DNA of 64,000 bases from Nesterenkonia aurantiaca. Lineage in GTDB: Bacteria; Actinomycetota; Actinomycetes; Actinomycetales; Micrococcaceae. The notes beneath the pieces are model-generated. The model was given only the letters and a program-made list of their open reading frames with translations, was not told the DNA's origin and ran no database searches. How positions within the stretch are numbered: the first letter of the stretch is position 1; each line of letters opens with the position of its first letter. Location of the stretch: contig NZ_SOAN01000002.1 of NCBI RefSeq assembly GCF_004364585.1, positions 127,000 to 190,999 of the forward strand. Reading direction: 5' to 3'. Below are positions 52,874 through 61,813 of this stretch, one piece after another. The position numbers and the translations under genes are program-made.

Positions 52874-52937
52874 GCGAAACACAGCGATACCGAAACACAG
52901 TGAAGTCGAAACACAGCGATATTGAAACTCGAGGAAA
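52874..52937 (+). repeat. 16-bp degenerate tandem repeat in the TetR leader
   Basis: Four 16-bp units run from 52874 to 52937. GAAACACAG is exact in the first three (at a 16-bp period) and decays to GAAACTCGA in the fourth, which contains the TetR ribosome site. They occupy the leader of the TetR gene and could be binding sites or slippage products. Confidence 0.75.
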
Positions 52938-52945
52938 GGGCCGCG

Positions 52946-53554
52946 ATGGCGCGTCAGGGGGACGCACAGCTGCAACAGTCTGCCGATCCGCTGCGCCAGC
53001 GCATCATCGAGGCGGCAGATGAGCTCTATTACGCCCACGGCTTCCGCGCCGTGGGCATGGACGCGCTGCGCCAGCACGCCCGAGTCTCGCTGAAGCGGCT
53101 CTACACGGTGTTCCCGTCCAAGGAGTCCATCGTGCTCGCCGTGCTGGACTACCGCCACACGATGTGGGCCGATGAGATCGCAGCCGCCGTGGCCCAGGAG
53201 GGCACCCCCCGCGCCCGGCTCCTGGCGATCTATGACTATCTCGCCGGGTGGTTCCTCTCCGACTCCTTCCGCGGCTGCGTCTTCATCAACGCCTTCGGCG
53301 AGCTGGCCACCGAATCTCCTGCCGTGGCCATCAAGGCCGCGGACCACAAGCGCGAGTTCCGGCGCTTCATGGAGCAGCTCGCGACCGAGGCAGGGTTCTC
53401 CGAGGAGCTGGGAGATCAGCTGATGCTGCTCGCCGAGGGAGCCCAGACCACGGCTGCGATCACCGGAGACTCCGCGATGGCGCTCAAGGCGCGCCGCGCC
53501 GCCGAATCGCTGCTCAGCGTCGCAGAATCCACCCGGGCCCAGTCGGTCCGATGA
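52946..53554 (+). CDS. TetR family regulator
   Basis: A 202-residue TetR-type repressor. RIIEAADELYYAHGFRAVGMDALRQHARVSLKRLYTVFPSKE (about residues 20-60) is the DNA-binding domain in the AcrR style. GAGGAAAGG seven bases before the ATG at 52946 gives a strong ribosome site. It diverges from the alpha/beta hydrolase gene whose promoter carries two matched palindromes, and overlaps the next gene by four bases. Ligand unknown. Confidence 0.9.
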   Translation: MARQGDAQLQQSADPLRQRIIEAADELYYAHGFRAVGMDALRQHARVSLKRLYTVFPSKESIVLAVLDYRHTMWADEIAAAVAQEGTPRARLLAIYDYLAGWFLSDSFRGCVFINAFGELATESPAVAIKAADHKREFRRFMEQLATEAGFSEELGDQLMLLAEGAQTTAAITGDSAMALKARRAAESLLSVAESTRAQSVR

Positions 53555-54093
53555 AGCACCCGACGGCGCTGATCTGGTGCGCAGGCCTGCTCGGCCTGCT
53601 CAACGCGGCGCCGAGCTACTACTGGGCCGCGGGCGGGGACGCGCTGCTGGGGAGCATCGGGCAGTGGCTGATCGACCTGCGCGCCGAGATGCCGGGGCTG
53701 ACCGGCCTGGCCCTGCTGGGTATCGCGCTGGGCAAGACCGGCGCAGCGGTGGTTCCGATCGTGGCGGCCCACCAGCTGACTTCCCGCCGGCCGACTTCCC
53801 GCCGGGTGCGATCTCGCACTGCGTCCTCCGAAGGGTTGAGCCCTGTCCGACGCCGGCCGGCTTCCCGCGAGGAGCGCTGCTGGAACCTCTCCCGGCTGGT
53901 CGCCGCCGGGCTGATCGTCTACGGCGCGGCGGGTCTGCTCGTCAACGCCGGGCTGCTGCTGTGGCCCGGGCTGGACCTGCAGGACCCGACGGCGCGGCTG
54001 GGCCAGGCGCTGCTCTGGTATCCGATGCTGCTGCTCTGGGGGCTGGTGCTCGCAGCAGGTCTGCGGCGGCTCAGAGCCAGTGTCGCCGTTTGA
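53551..54093 (+). CDS. DUF3995-type membrane protein
   Basis: A 180-residue protein with four hydrophobic helices, of the DUF3995 type: LNAAPSYYWAAGGDALLGSIG at the start is the conserved Trp/Gly segment. A basic insertion (about residues 77-110), rich in Arg and Ser-Arg-Arg-Pro repeats, lies in the central loop; part of it is a DNA-level duplication (ACTTCCCGCCGG). It starts by overlap with TetR and ends by overlapping the convergent CorA gene by 23 bp. Confidence 0.65.
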   Translation: MKHPTALIWCAGLLGLLNAAPSYYWAAGGDALLGSIGQWLIDLRAEMPGLTGLALLGIALGKTGAAVVPIVAAHQLTSRRPTSRRVRSRTASSEGLSPVRRRPASREERCWNLSRLVAAGLIVYGAAGLLVNAGLLLWPGLDLQDPTARLGQALLWYPMLLLWGLVLAAGLRRLRASVAV

Positions 54094-55117
54094 ACACCGT
54101 CCACAGCGTCAGGCTGAGTCCGACCATCAGCGCCACCGCCAACGGGTAGCCCCAGAACCAGGTCAGTTCGGGCATATGCCGGAAGTTCATCCCATAGATC
54201 GAGGCGATCAGCGTCGGGGCGAACAGGATGGCCGCCCAGCCCGAGATCTTCTTACTCTGCTCCCCCTGGGCGTAGGAGGCGTCGGCCAGCCGGCGCGTGG
54301 CGTCGTTCTGCTCGATGGTCAACAGCGTCGAGTGCAGCCCGACGGCGTTCTCCAGGTGCGACCGCTGCAGCTCCACCCGGTCGCGCATCCTTCGGGTCCG
54401 CATGATCAGATCGGCCCAGCTGGAGGAGGCCTCCCCGGCGGCGTCGGACTCGGCGGCCGCTGCGGCGCGGTCGGTGGCCACCGACTCCAGGGGACGCAGC
54501 GCCCAATCGAAGCGGTGCACCTTCTGCAGCAGCTGATAGATCCGATGGGAGAGCACCGCGTCGAGCCGGGCCTCCTGAAACAGGATGCCCTCCATCGTCT
54601 CGATCGCGTTCTCGAGTTCATCCAACGCTGCCGGATACTCGCGCAGCACCGCGCCGACCAGGCTCGCGACGGCCTCCGAGGAGCTCACCGAGCTCCTCGA
54701 GTGCGAGGATCGAGCAGACTCCAGCAGCGCCTGCAGGTCCAGGGTGTCCTGCCCCGTCTCCACGGCCTGGACGGTCACCACCAGCCCGTCCACGGCGAGG
54801 AGACGCAGCTCCGAGAAGCGGAACCTGGTGTCCTGAGTCGACTCAGAGGCGGTGGTGGAGACCCGGTGCAGCACGGCGGCCACCGATTCCGCCGAGGCGG
54901 CGGGAATGGGAAGGCGACTGCGGTCCCCGCGGAGGAACTCGAGCTGGGCGGTCCTCAACCCCAATGCGGCGGCGGTTTCTCCGAAATCTGGCAGGTCTTC
55001 CCCGGTGAGGTCCACCCAGAGCAGCACCGAGGCGGGGTCTGCAGTCGGCGTGGCATCCAAGGAGGCCACCTTGGAACTCCCCGCATCAGCGGTGAACCGC
55101 CGCATGGTGATGGCCAT
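54071..55117 (-). CDS. corA: CorA family Mg2+/divalent cation transporter
   Basis: A 348-residue protein: a long cytosolic N-terminal alpha/beta domain, a helical stalk (about residues 160-285) and two C-terminal helices. The GMN signature is present as SIYGMNFRHMPE before the last helix, and WGYPLAVALMVGLSLTLWTVFKRRHW closes the protein. CorA channels import Mg2+ (or Co2+, Ni2+) as pentamers. GGGAG a few bases before the ATG supports the start. No Mg2+-responsive leader (M-box) was seen upstream. Confidence 0.9.
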   Translation of the reverse strand: MAITMRRFTADAGSSKVASLDATPTADPASVLLWVDLTGEDLPDFGETAAALGLRTAQLEFLRGDRSRLPIPAASAESVAAVLHRVSTTASESTQDTRFRFSELRLLAVDGLVVTVQAVETGQDTLDLQALLESARSSHSRSSVSSSEAVASLVGAVLREYPAALDELENAIETMEGILFQEARLDAVLSHRIYQLLQKVHRFDWALRPLESVATDRAAAAAESDAAGEASSSWADLIMRTRRMRDRVELQRSHLENAVGLHSTLLTIEQNDATRRLADASYAQGEQSKKISGWAAILFAPTLIASIYGMNFRHMPELTWFWGYPLAVALMVGLSLTLWTVFKRRHWL

Positions 55118-55209
55118 TGCGCTCCCTGGGATCGCGTCGAGATCAGCACCTGCCCTGATGCCCGATCGGATCTCAGCGTAGCCCAGCGGCTTGGCTGCGA
55201 CTCGGTGGC

Positions 55210-55247
55210 GGCTCAGTGCTGGGTCGCTGCAGGCTCAGTGCAGGGTC
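55210..55247. repeat. 16-bp direct duplication spanning the ATPase stop
   Basis: GGCTCAGTGCTGGGTC (55210-55225) and GGCTCAGTGCAGGGTC (55232-55247) differ by one base and are 22 bp apart. On the minus strand each carries TGA in CACTGAGCC; the right copy contains the stop of the ABC-class ATPase gene. Confidence 0.8.
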
Positions 55248-56932
55248 AGGCCGCGATACCGGTTGATCGCGGCGTGGATCTCCTGGGTCCGCGGACGGGC
55301 CAGGTGACCGGGGTGTCCTCGGTGCGGGGAGAGGCCGTCCAGACCCTCGACGTCGAGGCGTTCCACGAGTTCGGCGACCAGGGCGGGGATGTCCCGGGCG
55401 TCGTCGGCCTGCTCCGCGAGCCGGTCCAGCGCCTTGGCCAGCGCCTCGGTCTGGGCGGGGTCCACCAGCTGCGCCACGGCGGTGAGGTCGATGTCCTCAC
55501 GGCCATATTGGATCATTCGGTGCCCGCGGCTGCGCGCGGGCTTGGTCTTCTTCCCAGGATGCAGCGAGGCACGGCGCGGCACCCGCGCCGGGTCTGCGGT
55601 GAAGACTCCCGACTCCGGGCCCGCGGGCCGCGTCTGGTGGTCTGCGGCGATCCGGTGCGCCTCGGCGGTGACCTCGCGCAACTGGTAGTCCTGCAGTGCG
55701 ATGACCTGGTCGGCGACCTCGAAGAAGGCCCCTGACCCACCGGCCACCAGCACCGTGGAGACCCCGCGCTCGGTGAACAGCGGGCGGACCCGGTCCACGA
55801 ACGGGGTGATCGGCTCACGTTCTGCCGGGACCAGCCGGCGCATCTGGTCATCGCGGATCATGAAGTTCGTCGCCGAGGTGTCCTCGTCGATCAGCAGGGC
55901 GCAGGCGCCGGCTTCCACGGCCTCGACCAGGTTGGTGGCCTGAGAGGTGGAGCCGGAAGCGTTGGTGCTGGAGAAGCTGCGCGTGTCCGCCCCGGAGGGC
56001 AGCCCGGAGATGAAGGCGGAGATGTCGACGCCGGCGGCGCTGCGGCCGTCCTCGGCCCGGATCGAGGCCGCAGAGTCCCGGGTGATGACCCATTCGCGGC
56101 CGTCCCCGGCGATATGCGGGTAGACCCCACGTTCGATGGCGCGCAGCAGCGTGGACTTGCCGTGATAGCCGCCGCCCACGATGACGGTGACCCCTTCGGG
56201 CACGCCCATCCCGGTGACCTGCCGGCCGCTGGGCAGGGAGAAGCTGCGACGCAGCGACTCGGGGCTGTGGAACTCCACGGCCTCCACGCCGAGCGGCAGA
56301 TCGGAGTCCCCGGCCTGGCGGGGCAGCACGGACCCGTCGGCGGCGAAGCAGACCAGCTTCGCCGCGGTGAGCTGGGTGCGCAGATCCTCCTGGTCGCGCA
56401 GCAGGGTGACGTGGGAGCGCAGCGCCTCCTGGTCCAGGCTGGTGTGCAGCAGCGAGGCCTCGGCCACGCGGGGCAGGGTCTCGGTGAGCAGCCGGGCGGC
56501 CTTGACCCCCAGCGCTCGGCGTCCGGCCGCGGGCAGCGCCACGGAGAGCCGGGCGGTGATCAGGTCCTCGGTGATGACCACGCTGGTGCGCTCGAGCACC
56601 TGCTGCCCGGGGCGGCCGATGCTGATGCTCGCCGCAGAACCGGAACCCTCAGCGGCCTCGGCGGTCACCGCCTCGGCGAAGGCGCGGGCTAGGAAGTCGC
56701 TGGCGGCGATCCGGCCGAGCCGATCATCGAGCAGGTCCCCCGGCAGCCCGGCGTCCTCGCGGGACAGGCTGATCCGCATCAGCGAGGGCGGAGCGAACGG
56801 GTCCACCTGCACCTTGTCCACGTTCAGGGTGAACCGGCCCAGGGGATGGTGCCCGCTGAGCTGCTTATAGGACGCGTACCCCCGGCCGTCGATCGAGGTC
56901 AGGATCTGCTCCAGGGTCTGCTGGTGGCTCAT
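55235..56932 (-). CDS. ABC-class ATPase domain protein (COG3044 type)
   Basis: A 565-residue soluble protein of the predicted ABC-class ATPase group (COG3044): it begins with RGYASYKQLSG and later has the P-loop GGGYHGKSTLLRAIERGVYPH (about residues 250-270). LLIDEDTSATNFMIRD is the Walker B region and VSTVLVAGGSGAFFEVADQVI the switch segment. The family occurs widely as a single-copy protein of unknown function, possibly linked to RNA or translation. The start overlaps the upstream membrane gene by four bases, so they are translationally coupled. Confidence 0.85.
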   Translation of the reverse strand: MSHQQTLEQILTSIDGRGYASYKQLSGHHPLGRFTLNVDKVQVDPFAPPSLMRISLSREDAGLPGDLLDDRLGRIAASDFLARAFAEAVTAEAAEGSGSAASISIGRPGQQVLERTSVVITEDLITARLSVALPAAGRRALGVKAARLLTETLPRVAEASLLHTSLDQEALRSHVTLLRDQEDLRTQLTAAKLVCFAADGSVLPRQAGDSDLPLGVEAVEFHSPESLRRSFSLPSGRQVTGMGVPEGVTVIVGGGYHGKSTLLRAIERGVYPHIAGDGREWVITRDSAASIRAEDGRSAAGVDISAFISGLPSGADTRSFSSTNASGSTSQATNLVEAVEAGACALLIDEDTSATNFMIRDDQMRRLVPAEREPITPFVDRVRPLFTERGVSTVLVAGGSGAFFEVADQVIALQDYQLREVTAEAHRIAADHQTRPAGPESGVFTADPARVPRRASLHPGKKTKPARSRGHRMIQYGREDIDLTAVAQLVDPAQTEALAKALDRLAEQADDARDIPALVAELVERLDVEGLDGLSPHRGHPGHLARPRTQEIHAAINRYRGLTLH

Positions 56933-57984
56933 GCACTCTCCGTGTACTCGCGCTGACGTTCGCGCTGACCGTGGGTCAGTCGACGCAGGTCCGCCCCGGA
57001 GTCGAAGCTGGATCCGATGGCGCCGGCGAAGACGCCCATGACCGCGCTGAACCAGGCGATGTTCAGGTAGTTGAGCAGGCTGACCTCGCCGCCGATCACG
57101 GTCGCGAGGTATTCGGCGTCGATGATCACCAGCCCGGCCAGGAAGATCACGCCCACCAGCAGCAGGTAGAGCAGCAGGATGCAGACCAACAGGGTGATCG
57201 CGGTGGATCCGTTGTAGAGCGTGACCACGGTGGCGAGGCTGCGGTGCTTCGGCCGGTCCCAGAGTCCCTCGCGGACGACCAGCCAGAAGAGCATGGTGAC
57301 CACCGCGGCGAGGCCGACCAGGACCAGCCGCGTGGTGCTGAGCGCGTCGGCCATCTGCCAGATCGAGCTGTAGAAGATGCCGAAGGCGCCGGTGGCCGCA
57401 CCTGCACCCAAGGCGCTGGTGAGCTTCGGGACGGCGCGCAGCGGATCATTGCCCAGCACCATTCCGGCCACGGTCCGCGGACCACCCGTGATGGTGTGGG
57501 CGAACAGGCCCAGGCCCTCCCCGCGCTCGGTGGACTTCCACTGGCTCCAGCGCTGGTCATACTCCTCCGGATCCGGGCCGGCTCCGGAGGGGAGCAGGCG
57601 CAGCAGCGAACCGGTGAAGACCTTGCGGATGCGACTCTTCGTGGCCCAGGCACCCAGAGTCGGGCAGGACACGATCGCGACGTTGTGATCGGGGAAGATC
57701 TCGGAGATCAGCGGATGCCCCGTGGTATGGCGGGGGATCTCGGTGAGCATGATGACCGCGTCGGCCTCGGCGTGATCTTCTTCCATCTCGCGCACCGCGT
57801 CGATGTCCAGGGTGGCGTCGGGGCGGATGCGCAGCATCCGGGTGTCCGAGGAGACGGTGACCTCGCCGTTGAGGAGCTTGCGTGCTTCCGCGGCGAAATC
57901 TTCCTGGATGGAGTTCACGCGTCGCGTGGGCAGGCCTGGATCGGCGAGCAGCCTGATATGGAAAGGTTTCGCGGATTCAGGCAC
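56929..57984 (-). CDS. membrane protein, paralog of 31354-32520
   Basis: A 351-residue protein with a soluble N-terminal half and four helices in the C-terminal half (about residues 185-325). RPDATLDIDAVREM and VIMLTEIPRH match REDATLDL and VIVTEIPR of the paralog at 31354-32520; TGAFGIFYSSIWQMAD and FAGAIGSSFDSGADLRRLTHG complete the match. Function is unknown. It immediately precedes the ABC-class ATPase gene with a four-base overlap, so it may be its membrane partner; the paralog at 31.4 kb has no ATPase next to it. Confidence 0.72.
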   Translation of the reverse strand: MPESAKPFHIRLLADPGLPTRRVNSIQEDFAAEARKLLNGEVTVSSDTRMLRIRPDATLDIDAVREMEEDHAEADAVIMLTEIPRHTTGHPLISEIFPDHNVAIVSCPTLGAWATKSRIRKVFTGSLLRLLPSGAGPDPEEYDQRWSQWKSTERGEGLGLFAHTITGGPRTVAGMVLGNDPLRAVPKLTSALGAGAATGAFGIFYSSIWQMADALSTTRLVLVGLAAVVTMLFWLVVREGLWDRPKHRSLATVVTLYNGSTAITLLVCILLLYLLLVGVIFLAGLVIIDAEYLATVIGGEVSLLNYLNIAWFSAVMGVFAGAIGSSFDSGADLRRLTHGQRERQREYTESA

Positions 57985-58096
57985 AGCCTCAGGTGCTCCT
58001 TAGCTGTTGGCGACAAGGACCTCATCATGAGGCCACCCACCCGCAGGGCCGGTGGCCCAGCGGGACATGCCCGTGCAGCGGGCGGGTGAGCACACT

Positions 58097-58474
58097 CTAG
58101 GCGAAGAGCGGCGCGAAGCCTGTGGGCAGCTGCGAGCGCAGGTCCTTGATCTCACCTTCGGAGACCGAGTCCGCCAGGGTGGAGAACACGGCCTTGACCT
58201 GGGCAAGCGCATCCTCGGTGCCGACACCCTGCTCAAGCTTGCCGGCGACGCGACGCAGGAACTCATCCACGTCGTCGAGCGTCTCAGTTCCGGCGTGGTC
58301 GGTCAGCGGCGCCTTGAGCTCCTGGGGCAGCTGTGCGGCGAGGTTGCTCGCCTCACCACCCTTGAGCCGCTTGCCGAGATCCTCCAGCACCACGTTGACC
58401 AACTTGCTGGCCTGCTCGCGATCCGAGGGGCCGCCCTTCTCGGTGACGGTCTTGAGAAATTCGTCGTGGCGCAT
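58097..58474 (-). CDS. DUF2267 family protein
   Basis: A 125-residue all-helical protein. MRHDEFLKTVTEKGGPSDREQASKL, then LEDLGKRLKGGEASNLAAQLPQELK, and the internally similar C-terminal half (AQVKAVFSTLADSVSEGEIKDLRSQLP) are the DUF2267 repeat pattern. Function is unknown; it often occurs with stress or chaperone genes. AAGGAG precedes the ATG at 58474, which is preferred over an upstream start at 58600. Confidence 0.85.
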   Translation of the reverse strand: MRHDEFLKTVTEKGGPSDREQASKLVNVVLEDLGKRLKGGEASNLAAQLPQELKAPLTDHAGTETLDDVDEFLRRVAGKLEQGVGTEDALAQVKAVFSTLADSVSEGEIKDLRSQLPTGFAPLFA

Positions 58475-58639
58475 CTGTTGCTCCTTCACTTGCGGTGGCC
58501 AGCGGGCCTTACGCGGAGGCGCGAACGTCCGCTCTCGCGTGCCGGCAGGATCTATACGCCGCGGGCGGGCCCGGCAGGCCGGTTCCTCCACGGTAAACAC
58601 GGGACCCCGGGCTCTGTCGAACCACAGGCCCGAGGAGAC

Positions 58640-58999
58640 CTACCCGCCCCGGGCGATCCGCCAGCCGGCGAGGATGAGAGGCAGCTGGAGCGGGAGCCGC
58701 GCGAGCGCGATGTTGCGCACCGTGGGCCGGTGCCAGTACCTCTTCACCGAATAGAGGTTCGCCGGGTAGACGGCGAGCATCAGCGCCGCGGTGCATGCTC
58801 CGCCCACTCGCCGGGTCGCCGGGACCGCCAGCAGGGCCGCGCAGCCCAGCTCGGCCACACCGCTGGCGTAGGTGATCCGACGGCGGTTGCCCAGCTGGGG
58901 CGGCACGATGGCGTCGAAGGGCGCCGGCCGCAGGAAATGCATGGTCCCGGCGACACCGAGCAGTGTGGCCATCGAAGCTGCGCGCTGGGTGCTGTTCAT
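58640..58999 (-). CDS. DoxX-like membrane protein
   Basis: A 119-residue protein with four predicted helices. AGTMHFLRPAPFDAIVPPQLGNRRRITYASGVAELGCAALL is the pattern of short DoxX-like/MauE-type proteins (the HFLRPAPFDAIVP phrase is diagnostic). No partner is apparent; the UbiA gene diverges 41 bp away. AGGAG-like GGAGGACCC precedes the ATG at 58999. Confidence 0.75.
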   Translation of the reverse strand: MNSTQRAASMATLLGVAGTMHFLRPAPFDAIVPPQLGNRRRITYASGVAELGCAALLAVPATRRVGGACTAALMLAVYPANLYSVKRYWHRPTVRNIALARLPLQLPLILAGWRIARGG

Positions 59000-59040
59000 G
59001 GGTCCTCCGGGGTGGGATATCGAGGTGAGAGACTGGCGTG

Positions 59041-59892
59041 ATGACGATCCTGAGCGTGACTCGAGGCCTATGGGGATCCTCTCATCCCGGACCCACCGTC
59101 GTGGTGACGGTTCTCACCGCAGCGCTCGCGGTCTCGGCCGGAATCGGAGTGGAGCGGATCGCACTGCTGGGGTTCGCGGTGTTCCTGGGTCAGCTCTCGG
59201 TGGGCATCTCCAATGACGCCTTCGACGCCGAGCGGGACCGCGAGGTCGGGCGCAGCGACAAACCGATCGCGCGCGGCGATCTCAGCGTCCGCACCGCCTG
59301 GATCGCCGCGATCGGTGCTCTGGTGCTCGCGCTCGCGCTCTCGACCCCGCTGGGGCTCGGGCTGCTCGGCGCGCATGCGGTGTTCCTGGCGGCGTCCTGG
59401 GTCTATAACGCCGGGCTCAAGGCCACTGTGTTCTCGCTGGCCCCGTTCCTGCTCGCCTTCGGACTCTTCCCCTCCTTCGCGACCCTGGCAGCGCCCGATC
59501 CGGAGCTTGCCGCCCCCTGGGCCTGGTTCGCCGGCGCCGCCCTGGGTGCCGCGATCCATCTCACCAACGTGTTGCCGGACCTCGACGACGACGCCCGCAC
59601 CGGCATCACCGGCCTGCCGCACCGGCTCGGTGCCCGGCCCGCGGCGGCGCTGGCCGCCGCGGCGGTGCTCTGCGGCGGGATCGCGGTGACCGCCGGTGCC
59701 GCCGGGTGGCAGCCGGAACAGGTCCCGGCAGTCTCCTGGGTGTTCTTCGTCCTGGTCAGCGCGGTGGCGCTGCTGGCGCTGGGCCTGGCGATCCGGGCCC
59801 GGTCTGGGCGGGTGCTCTTCCGGCTGGTGATGTTGGCGGCGCTGCTGCTCGCCGCGCAGCTGGTGGTCGCCGGAGGCTCTCTGGCTGGCTGA
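59041..59892 (+). CDS. UbiA family prenyltransferase
   Basis: A 283-residue protein with about eight membrane helices. The first Asp-rich motif, SNDAFDAERDREVGRSDKP (residues 57-75), has N58, D59, D62 and D66 as Mg2+-diphosphate ligands. The second, LPDLDDDARTG, lies near 178-188. The family joins prenyl chains to aromatic or quinone acceptors in the membrane. An in-frame GTG at 59038 is one codon upstream; ATG at 59041 is used. It converges on the FAD monooxygenase gene with three bases between, facing the polyketide operon, so its acceptor may be that product. Confidence 0.85.
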   Translation: MTILSVTRGLWGSSHPGPTVVVTVLTAALAVSAGIGVERIALLGFAVFLGQLSVGISNDAFDAERDREVGRSDKPIARGDLSVRTAWIAAIGALVLALALSTPLGLGLLGAHAVFLAASWVYNAGLKATVFSLAPFLLAFGLFPSFATLAAPDPELAAPWAWFAGAALGAAIHLTNVLPDLDDDARTGITGLPHRLGARPAAALAAAAVLCGGIAVTAGAAGWQPEQVPAVSWVFFVLVSAVALLALGLAIRARSGRVLFRLVMLAALLLAAQLVVAGGSLAG

Positions 59893-59895
59893 GGA

Positions 59896-61083
59896 TCAAG
59901 CTTCGGCGTCGAGGCCCATGGCGTAGGCGTGGGCGAAGAGCCGGCCGGTGCCTGGACCGAGCATCAGCCGCACTCCGTTCCGGCGGGCGGAGTCCCTCGC
60001 CGGTGAAAGCGGCCGGCCGAGCCGGGTGTTCAGCGCCGCCAGCTGGGCGGCTCGGCGGGCCGAGCGCAGTCGGGTGCGCTCCCAGTGCCGCAGCTGCGCC
60101 TCCGGGGCGGTGCCGGTGCGGACCCAGTCGGTGAGCAGCGGGGCCAGGGTCGCGGCGTCGAGCAGACCCAGGTTCATCCCCTGGCCGCCGATCGGGCTGA
60201 CCTCATGGGCGGCGTCTCCGATGACCATCAGCCGGTGACGGCGCAGCGCCGGGGCGACGAACCGGCGCACCCCGAAGCCGCTGACCGCTCCGGTGAGCGG
60301 CTGACCGTGGGCGGCGAGGGTGCGTGCCATCCGGTCACGCTGAGCGGCCGGGTCCTGGAATGCCGGGTCTTGGACTGAGGGGGCTTGGGAGGCTGGATTT
60401 CCGGAGGTGGCCCCGGAGTCCCAGGCGACGAACCGGCGTCGTCCCCCGGGAAGCGGGAAAGACTCCAGCACTCCGGAGGACTCGAGGTGGACCACGGCGG
60501 TGCGCGCGTCCTGCCGGGCCGGCATCTGCGTCCCCGGGCCCTGGTCATCCGACGCGTCGGCGTCGGTCATCAGATACCGGTCCGGGTAGCTGTGCCCCAG
60601 CGCGGACCGGTAGACCAGCTCGCGGGAGCGCGGGCCTCCGGCCAGCACCACCAGCGGGGCTCGGTGGGTTCCGGAGCTGGTGTCGAGTTCGACGTGGTCA
60701 GACTCGGGGCGCAGCGCGCTGACGCCGATGCCGCGCTGCGGAGCCGGGGAGTGAAGGGCGAGCGCGGCCTCGGTGCCGGACTGGGGCAGCGTCGCGACGA
60801 AGGGGAACCGGGTGCTGAGCCGATCAAAGCGCACAACGCCGAGCAGCTTCCCCTGCGCACGGGCTTCACCACGGGTCACCCGCACCGCCTGCTCCAGCAG
60901 CCGCGCGGTCAGCCCGGAGTCCTCCAGGGCGGCGAGCACCGGGGCGTGGATCCCGATGGCACGGCTGTCTGCGCTGCCGTGTTCGCGCTGTTCCAGGATC
61001 TCCACATCCACCCCGGCGCGGCGCAGCAGGCCGCCCAGCAGCAGTCCCACCGGGCCGGCGCCGATCACCAGCACCTCAGCCAC
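59896..61083 (-). CDS. FAD-dependent aromatic monooxygenase (PHBH type)
   Basis: A 395-residue flavoprotein: VLVIGAGPVGLLLGGLLRRAGVDVEILEQ (residues 4-32) is the FAD fold, DSRAIGIHAPVLAAL the family's second region and VIGDAAHEVSPIGGQGMNLGLLDAATLAP (about 290-318) the FAD ribityl site. Group A monooxygenases hydroxylate aromatic rings using NAD(P)H. An insertion of low complexity (SQAPSVQDPAFQDPAAQ, about 225-245) is unusual. The gene overlaps the methyltransferase gene by 8 bp in an operon with the type III polyketide synthase, suggesting ring hydroxylation of the polyketide. Confidence 0.85.
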   Translation of the reverse strand: MAEVLVIGAGPVGLLLGGLLRRAGVDVEILEQREHGSADSRAIGIHAPVLAALEDSGLTARLLEQAVRVTRGEARAQGKLLGVVRFDRLSTRFPFVATLPQSGTEAALALHSPAPQRGIGVSALRPESDHVELDTSSGTHRAPLVVLAGGPRSRELVYRSALGHSYPDRYLMTDADASDDQGPGTQMPARQDARTAVVHLESSGVLESFPLPGGRRRFVAWDSGATSGNPASQAPSVQDPAFQDPAAQRDRMARTLAAHGQPLTGAVSGFGVRRFVAPALRRHRLMVIGDAAHEVSPIGGQGMNLGLLDAATLAPLLTDWVRTGTAPEAQLRHWERTRLRSARRAAQLAALNTRLGRPLSPARDSARRNGVRLMLGPGTGRLFAHAYAMGLDAEA

Positions 61084-61810
61084 GGCCGGGCGCTTCCGCG
61101 ATCAGCCGGAACGGCGCGGGGGAGGTCACGGTCCACCCTTCAGCCAGGGCGGTGGCGAGCTCCTCGGGCTGGTAGCTGCGCCGGATCGAGCGGAGCCCGT
61201 CGGTGCGCAGGAAGGTTCCCCGCGCCAGCGGGGTGATCCCGACGGCGAAGAGCCCATAGGCGAGCCGACCTCGGGCGATGTCGCTGTGCAGCACGGTGCC
61301 GGTGCAGAGCTGCCGGGAGGATTCGGTGAAGTCGAGCAGGCCGGGGGCGTCCAGGTGGTGGAGCACATGGTTGGACAGCACGACGTCGAAGCTTTCGCCC
61401 TGCTCCAGCAGGGCACCGGCATCGGCGCAGAGGAACCTGACCCGGGGAGGCTGTCGATCGCTGATGCGGGGCTTCCGGTCGTTCTGAGTCTTCTGGGCGG
61501 CCTCGTGGGCACGCGGATCGGGATCTGCCCCGGTCCACTCCACGGGCAGCCCGTCGCGGGCGGCCAGCTGCGCGAGGCGGGTGACCACATCCCCGCCTCC
61601 GGAGCCCAGATCCAGCACCCGGGCGGGCCGCTCCAGGTCCAGCAGCGCCGGGCGCAGCCGGGTCCGGTAGACCTGGTCCCAGCCGGAGATCAGCCGGTTG
61701 ACCAGGTGGAAGCGCCGCAGGGTGGCGTCCAGGCGCACCGGGTCGCAGTCGGGATCATCCATGAGCTCGCGCAGCTGCTCATCGCGGACGGAGAGATTGA
61801 CCGGGCTCAC
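61076..61810 (-). CDS. SAM-dependent methyltransferase
   Basis: A 244-residue class I methyltransferase: RVLDLGSGGGDVVTRLAQLAA (about residues 64-84) binds SAM, FDVVLSNHVLHHLDAPGLLDF is the motif II/III region. It is the middle gene of a polyketide operon (starts 3 bp after the synthase stop, overlaps the monooxygenase by 8 bp), which matches the synthase-methyltransferase-hydroxylase order of the srs phenolic-lipid genes in Streptomyces. It likely methylates the polyketide phenol. Confidence 0.85.
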   Translation of the reverse strand: MSPVNLSVRDEQLRELMDDPDCDPVRLDATLRRFHLVNRLISGWDQVYRTRLRPALLDLERPARVLDLGSGGGDVVTRLAQLAARDGLPVEWTGADPDPRAHEAAQKTQNDRKPRISDRQPPRVRFLCADAGALLEQGESFDVVLSNHVLHHLDAPGLLDFTESSRQLCTGTVLHSDIARGRLAYGLFAVGITPLARGTFLRTDGLRSIRRSYQPEELATALAEGWTVTSPAPFRLIAEAPGRG

Positions 61811-61813
61811 GGG

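Noticed and set aside
55118-55234. Mg2+-sensing leader (M-box) before corA
   Set aside because: The leader is short and lacks recognisable M-box conserved stems; an ordinary promoter is enough.
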